From: an uncultured Bacillota bacterium
GTDB lineage: Bacteria > Bacillota > Clostridia > Oscillospirales > Oscillospiraceae
Reading direction: 5' to 3'
Assembly: GCA_947645675.1 (NCBI GenBank)
Contig: CANSDP010000012.1
Location: 1-55,059 of the forward strand
Length of the DNA: 55,059 nucleotides
Made by a program: the position numbers and the translations under genes. Below the pieces are notes generated by a model that saw nothing but the letters and a program-made list of their open reading frames with translations, did no database searches and was not told the DNA's origin. Positions 16,645-25,348 of the stretch are shown one piece after another. Every line of letters starts with the position of its first letter. The stretch's first letter is position 1.

Positions 16645-16647
16645 CCC

Positions 16648-17547
16648 TCACCCCAAAAACGCCCCATTCTCCTCCTGAACAGCGGCGGCGCTTCTGTTCT
16701 CATAGACCAGCTGTGTCCTCACCGGAAGCCGCTCCCCGGCTCTCCGTGCATAGGAGCTCTTCAGCTCCTCCAGCTCCCCGTGAGTCAGCTTATTTGTCAG
16801 CGACTTCATCGCCCTGGCATCCAGCTCCCGGTCGGCCAGCAGGGCCAGCCGGACCACCTCGCCCCGCAGCTCCTCCAGGTATTTCCGTCCCAGGGCGGCC
16901 TCCTCCTCCAGCCGCTCCAGCTCCCGGCGGCCGCCCCAGCCGGCGGACTTCACCACCCCGGCGGCGGGCTGAGCGGGCACCGCCACAAAGGAGAACTCAT
17001 AGGCATCCCTGGCCCCCTCCAGGTCGGCCCAGCACAGCTGTCCGCCATACTCCCGGCCCTTCTCATGCCCGCAGTCATTCTGTGTCCGGTCGCAGCCGCA
17101 AACCGAGCAAACGGCGTGCTCCACCGAGCACCCCACGCTGACCTCCTTCTTGATGCCCCCCTCAATCTCGGCGATCAGGTCCCGGTTGCTGTCGGTGCGC
17201 ACCATGTAGGCATAGCCCTTCAGCCAGCAGTACCCGTCTCCCGCCCGGGTCGCCTCCCCCGGCTCCCGGACCACCTCGGTCCGATAGATCCGGGCGGCCT
17301 GTCCCTGGGCGGACCACTGGTGGTCAAAGATACCCGCCTTTCCCACAAACATGGGGGTCAGCTCCTCCAGGGTCCGGGTGGTAAACCGCTCAAAATCCCG
17401 GTCGATTTCGTTGTCGCACAGCCGCACCGAGAAGGTGTACACCTCCTCCGCCCCCAGCGGCCTCCGGGCCAGCGCCCCGATGAGCTCCAGATCCTGAGCC
17501 GTCACCTGGGCGGGCTCTCCGCCCGCCGTCTCCTTCACGATCCTCAT
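16648..17547 (-). CDS. Prohead protease / XkdF-like protein with cysteine cluster
   Basis: A 299-residue protein between the portal and capsid genes, the place of prohead protease or scaffold. Residues 1-160 include VYTFSVRLCDNEIDRDFERFT and the KEVSVGCSVEH segment typical of protease/scaffold proteins of this group. A cluster of cysteines (CSVCGC, then C and H about ten residues later) could bind zinc. The C-terminal third is helical and charged, fitting a scaffold domain. The ATG overlaps the portal stop (ATGA). The catalytic residues cannot be named with confidence. Confidence 0.7.
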   Translation of the reverse strand: MRIVKETAGGEPAQVTAQDLELIGALARRPLGAEEVYTFSVRLCDNEIDRDFERFTTRTLEELTPMFVGKAGIFDHQWSAQGQAARIYRTEVVREPGEATRAGDGYCWLKGYAYMVRTDSNRDLIAEIEGGIKKEVSVGCSVEHAVCSVCGCDRTQNDCGHEKGREYGGQLCWADLEGARDAYEFSFVAVPAQPAAGVVKSAGWGGRRELERLEEEAALGRKYLEELRGEVVRLALLADRELDARAMKSLTNKLTHGELEELKSSYARRAGERLPVRTQLVYENRSAAAVQEENGAFLG

Positions 17548-18683
17548 ACAGTCTCCCTCCTCAATTTTTCCGCCTGGGCCCGATACAGCTCCGCCCTGGC
17601 CTCCTCCACAGCATCCTGGAGGTTGATGTCCTCCCACAGGATCTCCGCCCTGCCTCCGAAGCCGTGTACCCTCAGCCACAGCTCCGCCGTCCGCTGGAGC
17701 GCGGGCTCCACCGCCCTGCGAATGGCGGTGACCTCGGTGGTGAGCATATCCGCCTGTTGGGTGCTCATCCGCTCGGTGGACGACCAGGACAGCCCCAGCA
17801 TAAAGGGCGGGATGCCCGTCCGGGCCACCAGCTGCTCCAGAATCTGACGCACCGGCGTCTGGCTGTCCAGTACCGGCCCGTCCGCCCCGATGACCTTGAT
17901 ATCCACATCGCCCACCGCCACGAAGTCCCGGACGGAGCCCTCCCGTCCCGCCTGCATGGCGGCGGACCACTCCTGGGCCAGGAGCCCGCACCGCTCCTGG
18001 GCGAAGGCCTCCTCCCCCTCCCCGGGCTTGCACACCACGGCGAAGCGGAGATTGCCCGCCCGCTCCCAGTTCTGTCCGGTGGCCTGAAAAATCTTCAGCA
18101 GAATCCCGGTCAAGAAGGGCATGGACCGCAGCAGCGACACCCCGCAGGGCGCGTCTCCCGTCGGCTGGAAGGGGGTGAACAGCAGCAGCTCCTGAAAGGG
18201 CAGCTCCCGCTCCTCTCCGAACCCCGTCCGGCACAGCTTAAAGTCCAGCGGGCTGTCTCCCACCTTCACCTCCACCTGCTCCGGCCCGGCACACAGCAGA
18301 GCGGCGATCTCCTTCCCGTCGGGGGTCAGCACCACCTCCCCCAGGGCGTGGCCGCAGGTAAACAGGTCGTCCAGATACCGGTCCAAAAAGGCCTGTATCC
18401 CCCGCTGGCCCCAGCCCACGTCAACAGTGCGAAAAAACTCCTCCAGCCCCGCCTGGGCCCCGGGGTCGCCGCACCTGACCCCCACGCCGCCGCACAGCCG
18501 CACCAGCTTCCAAATTGCGGCGTCCACAATCGGCACCCCCTCCCGGATCGCCCGGTACAGCGCCATCTCCCCAGCGTGCAGCGGCACATACCGGTCCAGC
18601 GCTCCAAAGGGCTGTCCCACCCCCCGCCGCACCTGTACCACCGCGGCAGGGGGCTCCCTGCGCTTCTGCTTCCACCATTTCAT
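17544..18683 (-). CDS. Phage portal protein
   Basis: A 379-residue portal-family protein, the dodecameric ring through which DNA enters the head. It has IPPFMLGLSWSSTERMSTQQADMLTTEVTAIRR, the tunnel-helix/clip region found in portals of the DUF935/XkdE-like group. Upstream is the terminase and downstream the protease, as in PBSX. The ATG at 18683 lies 7 bases after AAAGGAGG. The frame is intact. A GC-rich hairpin (18711-18730) lies in the short gap before it. Confidence 0.83.
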   Translation of the reverse strand: MKWWKQKRREPPAAVVQVRRGVGQPFGALDRYVPLHAGEMALYRAIREGVPIVDAAIWKLVRLCGGVGVRCGDPGAQAGLEEFFRTVDVGWGQRGIQAFLDRYLDDLFTCGHALGEVVLTPDGKEIAALLCAGPEQVEVKVGDSPLDFKLCRTGFGEERELPFQELLLFTPFQPTGDAPCGVSLLRSMPFLTGILLKIFQATGQNWERAGNLRFAVVCKPGEGEEAFAQERCGLLAQEWSAAMQAGREGSVRDFVAVGDVDIKVIGADGPVLDSQTPVRQILEQLVARTGIPPFMLGLSWSSTERMSTQQADMLTTEVTAIRRAVEPALQRTAELWLRVHGFGGRAEILWEDINLQDAVEEARAELYRAQAEKLRRETV

Positions 18684-18742
18684 GCAATTCCTCCTTTAAA
18701 TCAATCTCCCGTCCCGCCCTCGGGCGGGACGCGGGCGTTCTT

Positions 18743-19993
18743 CTAAAACACCCCTCTCTCCACACACCCGGCGAACATCCCGCCCCGCCCCTCCTTCCCG
18801 GCCACGGTGGCGGCGAAATAGCGGATCTCGTCCATCGCGTGGTCGTTCTCCTTACACACCTGATCCTGGCCCTGATACCGCTCGTCCCAGCGGTACAGCC
18901 CGAACTCCCGCACCGCGTTGTCGCACCCCCTGCATATTACGATTTTCCCGCTTTTCAGCAGCTGGGCGGTGAGTCTGATCCCGGACACCACCCGGTTGTC
19001 CGCCCGTTGAACCCGCCATCCCCGCCGCCGCAGCGTCTCGCAGAAGCTGGCCGCCGACGGGTCCACGATGACGGCCCGTACCGCCCGCGCCCCAACCAGT
19101 CCGGCCAGATCGCCGGCATACTCCTCGTCGGTTTTCTGCCTCCGCGCCGCCCGGGCGTCGTAGTAGTACTCGGCGACCCGATACCACGCCCCGTCCTTCC
19201 TCCCCCACAGCCCCATAGACGTGGGGTTGGAGGTGCCGTAGTCCACCGACACATACCACTCCTCAAGGGGTTCCTCCGGCACCTCCCGGACAAAGCTCTC
19301 GTCAAAGAAGTCGTACACCAGCCCCTCGGCGGCCACCCACTCTCCCAGCACAAACCGCCGGTAAAAGGCCCCCTGAAAGGTGTTTTCATACCGCCGCCGC
19401 ACCTCGCCGGACAGCCCCGGGTTGTCCTCCATGGTAAAGTGGAGCCGCAGGGCGTTTTTCTCCTCCGCCTTCCGCACCCACTCCTGATAGAACCAGTGGG
19501 CCGGCGACTCCGGGTTGCAGGAAAACCACAGCCGGCTCCCGGCAACGGAGCACCGCGCCGCCGTCTGCTCCACAAAGGACCGGGGCATCAGCGCCGCCTC
19601 ATCCAGGAGCGCCCCCGCCAGCGTAATCCCCTGGATAGACGCCGCGGAGCGCTCATCCTTCCCCCCGAAGAGGTAAAAGGTATTCCGCCGCCCCCCCAGC
19701 CTCACCTGGAGCACATTTTTAGAGGTCCGCTCCACACACCGGAACCCCATCTGGTTCAGTACCGGCATCAGCTCCGCCAGCAGATTCCGCCGCACCGCCT
19801 GAATGGTCCGCCCGCACAGGGCGAAGCTTCGATTTTGAAAGGAGCTCATAGCCCAGCAGAAGAAGGACAGTCCGGTACACAGCGTCTTTCCGCTGCGCAC
19901 CGCCCCGTCGCAGATGATGGCCTGACGCTCCCGGTCCGGGGAGCCGGGCCTCCACCAGGTCAGCACCCGCCGCTGCTTGTCTGAAAACACCAC
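18743..19993 (-). CDS. Terminase large subunit (PBSX/XtmB family)
   Basis: The 416-residue DNA-packaging motor. The ATPase has Walker A GAVRSGKT at about residue 29 and Walker B ALLDEA at about residue 130. The RNase H-like nuclease has acidic motifs SVDYGT, IVDPSAAS and NDHAMDEIRY, so all key acidic residues appear retained. It begins at a GTG pair (19993/19990). The retention of both active sites in a cluster without replication or integration genes argues for a packaging function kept by selection. Confidence 0.95.
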   Translation of the reverse strand: MVFSDKQRRVLTWWRPGSPDRERQAIICDGAVRSGKTLCTGLSFFCWAMSSFQNRSFALCGRTIQAVRRNLLAELMPVLNQMGFRCVERTSKNVLQVRLGGRRNTFYLFGGKDERSAASIQGITLAGALLDEAALMPRSFVEQTAARCSVAGSRLWFSCNPESPAHWFYQEWVRKAEEKNALRLHFTMEDNPGLSGEVRRRYENTFQGAFYRRFVLGEWVAAEGLVYDFFDESFVREVPEEPLEEWYVSVDYGTSNPTSMGLWGRKDGAWYRVAEYYYDARAARRQKTDEEYAGDLAGLVGARAVRAVIVDPSAASFCETLRRRGWRVQRADNRVVSGIRLTAQLLKSGKIVICRGCDNAVREFGLYRWDERYQGQDQVCKENDHAMDEIRYFAATVAGKEGRGGMFAGCVERGVF

Positions 19994-20290
19994 CTATCTC
20001 TGCCCCTCCATGGCCTGGAGAAAGCGATCCACCTGTTCCTCCCCGCTGTGGTCCACCGTATCCAGCAGCCGCTCCAGCAGCCGCCCCCGGTCCACGAATT
20101 TCAGCTCCACCACACCGTTGCTCCCCCGTTTGAACTCGGTGAGGGCGTCCAGCTCCAGCCGGTCCACCCCCTGCCACTCCTCCGGCGGGAAGCAGGCCAG
20201 CCGGACCGCGTCTCCCGCCCCCGCGTTGGCCAGCTTCCACATCCTTCGAATCACCTGCTCCCTCTCCGGAAGCCTCACGCTCTTAGCCAC
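19994..20290 (-). CDS. Terminase small subunit candidate
   Basis: A 98-residue protein upstream of the large terminase, the usual place of the DNA-recognition subunit. The N-terminal half is basic and helical (SVRLPEREQVIRRMWKLANAG), fitting a DNA-binding helix bundle. The GTG at 20290 is preferred over a TTG one codon upstream because AGGAGGG then lies 6 bases away. Its TAG stop directly abuts the large subunit start. I see no clear sigma-A promoter upstream. Assignment is by synteny and size. Confidence 0.65.
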   Translation of the reverse strand: MAKSVRLPEREQVIRRMWKLANAGAGDAVRLACFPPEEWQGVDRLELDALTEFKRGSNGVVELKFVDRGRLLERLLDTVDHSGEEQVDRFLQAMEGQR

Positions 20291-20443
20291 CAAATCCCTC
20301 CTTACACCCGTAGCCGCTCAGTCCCAAAAGTTGTACGTTTCCATGCACCCAACAAAAATTTCTTTATCCCTTTCTTTTCGCCCTCTTTTTTCCCCGCCGC
20401 CGTCTATATTCAAATGAATCGTCCTCGCCGCCGCGCAAAAGGC

Positions 20444-20490
20444 GGCTCCCTCCCAAGAGAGCTGTCCGCCGAAGTCGGACTGAGGGAGCC
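20444..20490. repeat. Degenerate GGCTCCCTC...GAGGGAGCC repeat
   Basis: An imperfect copy of the GGCTCCCTC/GAGCTGTCCGCC/GACTGAGGGAGCC palindromic family, in the divergent region between the particle cluster and the carboxypeptidase gene. The same family occurs at 16465, 16595 and 32927. Confidence 0.75.
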
Positions 20491-20606
20491 GTCTCTCCCG
20501 TCGCCAACAAAAAATACCATTCCAGCAAGCGGAATAGAAAGCCCGCTCTCTCCACATCCTGACCATACCCAAACATTCTTGCATATGGATTCTGGAGGAA
20601 CCATCT

Positions 20607-21755
20607 ATGAAAAAATATGTATCCCTTCTGTTGGCCGCCCTCACCCTCGCCGCCGCCGTCCCTCCCTCCGGGGCGGCCCTGGCGGACAGCGGTCTGAATC
20701 TTTCCTGCGCCTCCTGCGTACTGATGGAAAAGGAGACGGGGACCATTCTTCTGGAGGAAAACTCCCATGAGCGGCTGGAGCCCGCCAGCGTCACCAAGAT
20801 CATGACTTTGCTCCTGGTGATGGAGGCGGTGGACTCGGGCCGCATCGCCCTGGAGGACCCGGTCTCTGTCTCGGCCTACGCCGCCGGCATGGGCGGCTCC
20901 CAGGTCTACCTGGAGGAGGGCGAGCAGATGCCCGTGTCCGAAATGCTCAAGTGCGTCACCGTGGTCTCGGGCAACGACTGCGCGGTAGCCCTGGCCGAGC
21001 ACCTGGCGGGCAGCGAGGGGGCCTTTGTCTCCCAGATGAACCAGCGGGCCCAGGAGCTTGGCATGGCGGACACCACCTTTCTCAACTGCACCGGCCTGCC
21101 CGCTCAGGGCCACGTGACCTCCGCCCACGACATCGCCCTCATGTCTCGGGAGCTGATTCTGAACCACCCCAAGATCCGTGACTACACCACCATCTGGATG
21201 GACTCCATCCGGGACGGCTCCTTTGGCCTGACCAACACCAACCGCCTGGTCCGCTTCTACCAGGGGACCACCGGTCTGAAAACCGGCTTCACCAGCTCCG
21301 CTCAGTACTGCATGTCGGCCACCGCCGAGCGGGACGGCATGGAGCTCATCGCCGTCGTCATGAAGTCCCCCAGCACCAACCAGCGCTTTGACGACGCCAA
21401 GTCCCTCCTGGACTACGGCTTTGCCAACTACACCGTCGTCCCCGTCTACCCCGAGTCCCCCCTGGCCCCCATCGACGTGCTTCTGGGCGCTCAGCCCCAG
21501 GTTCAGCCTCGGCTGGAGCGCGACTGCCGCCTCCTGGTCCGCAAGGGCGAGGAGACCCAGGTGACCACCCGCCTCTCCATGGCCGAAAATGTAGAGGCCC
21601 CCGTGGAGCAGGGCCAGATTCTGGGCAAGCTGGAGGTCTACGCCGGCAGCACCCTGCGGGATACCATTCCCATCCTCTCTTCCCAGCCGGTAGACCGCCT
21701 CTCCATCCCCGGCATCTTCTCCCAAATGCTAAGCAAGCTCCTCATGGCCGGCTGA
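20607..21755 (+). CDS. D-alanyl-D-alanine carboxypeptidase (DacF/PBP5 family)
   Basis: Exported cell-wall enzyme that removes the terminal D-Ala from peptidoglycan stem peptides. A signal peptide spans residues 1-26. The catalytic motifs of serine DD-peptidases are intact: SVTK at 61-64, SGN at 121-123 and KTG at 225-227. A C-terminal beta domain (about 280-380) ends in a short hydrophobic tail that could anchor it. The ATG at 20607 follows GGAGG. It is divergent from the particle cluster and has its own upstream region. The relation to DacF, involved in sporulation cortex synthesis, is possible but not proven. Confidence 0.95.
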   Translation: MKKYVSLLLAALTLAAAVPPSGAALADSGLNLSCASCVLMEKETGTILLEENSHERLEPASVTKIMTLLLVMEAVDSGRIALEDPVSVSAYAAGMGGSQVYLEEGEQMPVSEMLKCVTVVSGNDCAVALAEHLAGSEGAFVSQMNQRAQELGMADTTFLNCTGLPAQGHVTSAHDIALMSRELILNHPKIRDYTTIWMDSIRDGSFGLTNTNRLVRFYQGTTGLKTGFTSSAQYCMSATAERDGMELIAVVMKSPSTNQRFDDAKSLLDYGFANYTVVPVYPESPLAPIDVLLGAQPQVQPRLERDCRLLVRKGEETQVTTRLSMAENVEAPVEQGQILGKLEVYAGSTLRDTIPILSSQPVDRLSIPGIFSQMLSKLLMAG

Positions 21756-21856
21756 TTTCCCCCATCCCGGCGCGCGCGGCGCGCGCCCCTACATCCCTTA
21801 TCCCTTTCCGCTCTGGTTTTTCTTTCAATTTCCCCTCGAGTTTTCCACTATTTTAC

Positions 21857-21885
21857 TTGACGCCACTGTTTGATTGTTGTATAAT
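21857..21885 (+). promoter_or_regulatory. glg operon sigma-A promoter
   Basis: TTGACG (21857-21862) and a perfect TATAAT (21880-21885) are separated by 17 bp, about 80 bases before the glgB ribosome site. It is the likely start of the glycogen operon transcript. Confidence 0.85.
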
Positions 21886-21973
21886 TTTGATAAATATACC
21901 CGATTCCATCCGGCGTGCCCTTGTTAGTTTTCGCCGACAAAAGTCCGCAAAAGAATCCATGAGGTGATAAAAC

Positions 21974-24064
21974 ATGTCTAAATACCAAGAAAAACTTTCG
22001 TCAAACGACCTTTATCTGGAGCTTGAGGCCTTCTCCGAGGGCCGGTCCACCCACGCCTGGCGCTGCTTCGGCGCCCACCCCGCCAAATCTGAGGACGGAA
22101 CCGAGGGCTATCTTTTCCGCGTCTGGGCCCCCAACGCCCCCAAGATCACCGTCATCGGCGATTTCAACGGCTGGGACCTGGAGGCCACCCCCATGACCAA
22201 GGGCGAGGGCGGCATCTGGGAGGCCTTCGTCCCCGGCCTGAAGCGCTACGACGCCTACCAGTACGCCATACATAAGGCGGACGGCAGCGGCTTCGTGGGC
22301 AAGGCCGACCCCTACGGCTTCCACTCCGCCACCCGCCCCGATGTTTCCAGCAAGCTCTACGACCTGGACACCGGCTACCAGTGGGGTGATCGGGACTGGT
22401 TCGCCTTCCGGGCCAAGAACCCCCTGTACCGCCGCCCCATGAACATCTATGAGTGCCACCTGGGCTCCTGGCGCCGCACCGGCGAGGGCGAGTTCCTCAG
22501 CTACCGTGACATCACCAGCTATCTGGTCCCCTATGTGAAGGAGATGGGCTTCACCCATGTAGAGCTCCTCCCCGTCACCGAGCACCCCCTGGACGCCTCC
22601 TGGGGCTACCAGTGCACCGGCTACTTCGCCGCCACCAGCCGCTTCGGCACCCCCGACGACCTGAAATACCTCATTGACCAGCTCCACCAGGCGGGCATCG
22701 GCGTCATTATGGACTGGGTCCCCGCCCACTTCCCCCGGGACGCCTTCGGCCTGTACAACTTCGACGGCACCCCCACCTATGAGTACGCCGACCCCCGGAA
22801 GGGGGAGCATAAGGAGTGGGGCACCGACGTGTTTGACTTCGGCCGTCCCGAGGTCCGCTCTTTCCTCTTCTCCTCGGCCATGTTCTGGCTGGAGGAGTAC
22901 CACATGGACGGCCTGCGGGTAGACGCGGTGTCCTCCATGCTCTATCTGGACTACAACCGCAAGCAGGGCGAGTGGCTTCCCAACATCAACGGCGGCCATG
23001 AGAATCTGGAGGCCATCAAGTTCTTCCAGGACCTGAACACCGCCGTCTTTGCCGCCCACCCCGACGTGCTTATGGTGGCCGAGGAGTCCACCGCCTGGCC
23101 CAAGGTGACCAAGCCTGTGGACGACGGAGGCCTGGGCTTCAATTTCAAGTGGAACATGGGCTGGATGAACGACATCTGCCACTATATCAAGCTGGACCCC
23201 TACTTCCGCCAGTTCAACCACCGGGATATCACCTTCTCCCTGATGTACGCTTTCTCAGAGAACTATATCCTCCCCCTCAGCCACGACGAGGTGGTCCACA
23301 TGAAGGGCTCCTTCTTCGGCAAGATGCCCGGGGACAATCCGCTGAAATTCGCCGGCGTCCGGACTTTCTACGCCTATATGATGACCCACCCGGGCAAGAA
23401 GCTCACCTTCATGGGCGCCGAGCTGGGCCAGTGGAACGAGTGGCACTTTGAATACTCTCTTGACTGGCACCTTCTGCAATACGCCCCCCACCGCCAGACC
23501 CAGGACTTCTTCAAGGCCATGAACGCCTTCTACCTGGAGAACTCCCCCCTGTGGGACCAGGACGACTCCTGGCAGGGCTTCCAGTGGCTGTGCGCCGACG
23601 ACAACAACGCCAACACCGTGGCCTTCCTGCGCTGGGACCGGAAGGGACAGCCCCTCATCGTCCTGTGCAACTTCTCCCCGGAGCACCGTCAGGGCTACCG
23701 GGTGGGCGCTCCCTTCGCCGGCAGCTGGGACGTGGCCTTCAACACCGACGATCCCGCCTTCGGCGGCGACGGCCGCGGGGACAAAGCCCTCATCAAGACG
23801 GAGAAGATCCCCTGTCACGACCAGCAGCAGTCCTTCACCGTGGATCTGCCCCCCATGTCCGCCGTGATCTACCGCTGTGTCCGCAAGAGCCCCGTCCGCA
23901 AGCCCAAGGCCGAAAAGGCGGAGGCCCCCAAGGCGGAGAAGCAGCCCGCCGCCAAGAAGGCCGCCAAAGCGGAGAAGCCCAAAAAGGCGGCCTCCAAGGC
24001 CAAGACAGAAAAGGCCCAGGAGAAGCCCAAGCGGGCCGTCCGCAGAAAAAAGGCGGAAAAATAA
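21974..24064 (+). CDS. glgB: 1,4-alpha-glucan branching enzyme, with lysine-rich tail
   Basis: Introduces alpha-1,6 branches into glycogen. A CBM48 domain lies at about residues 30-120 and the GH13 catalytic barrel at about 150-530, with nucleophile Asp317 (GLRVDAVSS), acid/base Glu370 (VAEEST) and Asp438 (SHDEVV). The C-terminal beta domain ends near residue 638. A 58-residue tail follows, with 23 Lys/Arg and repeated Ala-Lys-Pro motifs resembling histone H1, which is not a normal part of GlgB. The ATG at 21974 follows GAGGTGATAAAAC. It is the first gene of glgB-C-D-A-P, the Bacillus order. Confidence 0.96.
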   Translation: MSKYQEKLSSNDLYLELEAFSEGRSTHAWRCFGAHPAKSEDGTEGYLFRVWAPNAPKITVIGDFNGWDLEATPMTKGEGGIWEAFVPGLKRYDAYQYAIHKADGSGFVGKADPYGFHSATRPDVSSKLYDLDTGYQWGDRDWFAFRAKNPLYRRPMNIYECHLGSWRRTGEGEFLSYRDITSYLVPYVKEMGFTHVELLPVTEHPLDASWGYQCTGYFAATSRFGTPDDLKYLIDQLHQAGIGVIMDWVPAHFPRDAFGLYNFDGTPTYEYADPRKGEHKEWGTDVFDFGRPEVRSFLFSSAMFWLEEYHMDGLRVDAVSSMLYLDYNRKQGEWLPNINGGHENLEAIKFFQDLNTAVFAAHPDVLMVAEESTAWPKVTKPVDDGGLGFNFKWNMGWMNDICHYIKLDPYFRQFNHRDITFSLMYAFSENYILPLSHDEVVHMKGSFFGKMPGDNPLKFAGVRTFYAYMMTHPGKKLTFMGAELGQWNEWHFEYSLDWHLLQYAPHRQTQDFFKAMNAFYLENSPLWDQDDSWQGFQWLCADDNNANTVAFLRWDRKGQPLIVLCNFSPEHRQGYRVGAPFAGSWDVAFNTDDPAFGGDGRGDKALIKTEKIPCHDQQQSFTVDLPPMSAVIYRCVRKSPVRKPKAEKAEAPKAEKQPAAKKAAKAEKPKKAASKAKTEKAQEKPKRAVRRKKAEK

Positions 24065-24139
24065 GCAAGCACCCTCAGAGCCTATGACTCTGATCTTTAT
24101 AGATGTCATCGCAGCGAAAAAAGTAAGAGGTGAACAACC

Positions 24140-25348
24140 ATGAAAAAAGAAGTCGTCGCCATGCTGCTGGCCGGTGGCCAGGGCAGCCGTCTCTACGCCC
24201 TGACCAGCAACGTGGCAAAGCCCGCCGTCCCCTTCGGCGGGAAGTACCGCATCATCGATTTCCCCCTGTCAAACTGCGTCAACTCCGGCATCGACACCGT
24301 GGGTGTCCTCACCCAGTACCGCCCCCTGGAGCTGAACAGCTACCTGGGCAACGGCCAGCCCTGGGACCTGGACCGGTCCGACGGCGGCGTCCACATCCTC
24401 CCTCCCTATCAGCGGGAGGGCGAGGTGGGCACCTGGTACAAGGGCACCGCCAACGCCATCTATCAGAACATAGGCTTTTTGGACCTGTATGACCCAGAGT
24501 ACGTAGTGGTCCTCTCCGGCGACCATATCTATAAGATGGACTATTCCGAGATGGTCTCCTTCCACAAGAAATCCGGCGCGGCCTGCACCATCTCGGTGCT
24601 GGAGGTCACCATGGAGGAGGCCAAGCGCTTCGGCATCCTGAACGTGGAGGCCGACGACAAGGTCTATGAGTTTGAGGAGAAGCCCCCCCAGCCCAAGAGC
24701 AACCTGGCCTCCATGGGCATCTATGTGTTCACCTGGTCCAAGCTTCGCAAATACCTCATTGACGACGAGGCCGACTCCAGCTCCTCCAACGACTTTGGCA
24801 AGAACATTATCCCCAACATGCTGAACGCCGGCGAAAAGCTGATGGCCTACCGGTTCAGCGGCTACTGGAAGGACGTGGGCACCATCGACTCCCTCTGGGA
24901 CGCCAATATGGACCTTCTCTCCCGAAACAGCGGCCTGGACATGTATGACGACAGCTGGCCCATCTATGCCCGCACCCCCATCAAGCCCCCCCATGTCACC
25001 GGCCCTGACGGCGTGATCTCCCATTCCCTTGTCACCGGCGGCAGCCAGGTGGACGGCTCGGTGGCCAACTCCGTCCTGTTCAACTCGGTCACGGTAGAGC
25101 AGGGGGCCGACATTCAATACTCCATCCTTATGCCCGGCGCCACCGTCAAGGCCGGGGCAAAGGTCTATTACTCCATCGTCGCCGAGAACGCCACCATTGA
25201 GGCCGGCGCGGCGGTGGGCTCCGCCCCCGACGGCAGTGAGGACTGGGGCATCGCCGTGGTGGCCAGCGGGGTCAACATCGGCGCGGGGGCCACAGTGTCC
25301 CCCAAGGCCATGATCCGGGAAGATGTGAAAGGAGGTGAGCGGGCATGA
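24140..25348 (+). CDS. glgC: Glucose-1-phosphate adenylyltransferase
   Basis: Makes ADP-glucose from glucose-1-phosphate and ATP, the committed step of glycogen synthesis. It is 402 residues long. The N-terminal nucleotidyltransferase has [25 protein letters not shown] at about 12-36. A later [13 protein letters not shown] substrate site and C-terminal left-handed beta-helix hexapeptides follow. It ends with an ATGA overlap into glgD, its catalytically inactive partner, so the two form the heteromeric GlgCD enzyme of Firmicutes. Confidence 0.97.
   Translation: MKKEVVAMLLAGGQGSRLYALTSNVAKPAVPFGGKYRIIDFPLSNCVNSGIDTVGVLTQYRPLELNSYLGNGQPWDLDRSDGGVHILPPYQREGEVGTWYKGTANAIYQNIGFLDLYDPEYVVVLSGDHIYKMDYSEMVSFHKKSGAACTISVLEVTMEEAKRFGILNVEADDKVYEFEEKPPQPKSNLASMGIYVFTWSKLRKYLIDDEADSSSSNDFGKNIIPNMLNAGEKLMAYRFSGYWKDVGTIDSLWDANMDLLSRNSGLDMYDDSWPIYARTPIKPPHVTGPDGVISHSLVTGGSQVDGSVANSVLFNSVTVEQGADIQYSILMPGATVKAGAKVYYSIVAENATIEAGAAVGSAPDGSEDWGIAVVASGVNIGAGATVSPKAMIREDVKGGERA

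Noticed and set aside
20300-20606. Sporulation-type promoter for the particle cluster or the carboxypeptidase
   Set aside because: TGAATA-like words occur but without a correctly spaced -10, so no promoter is called here.
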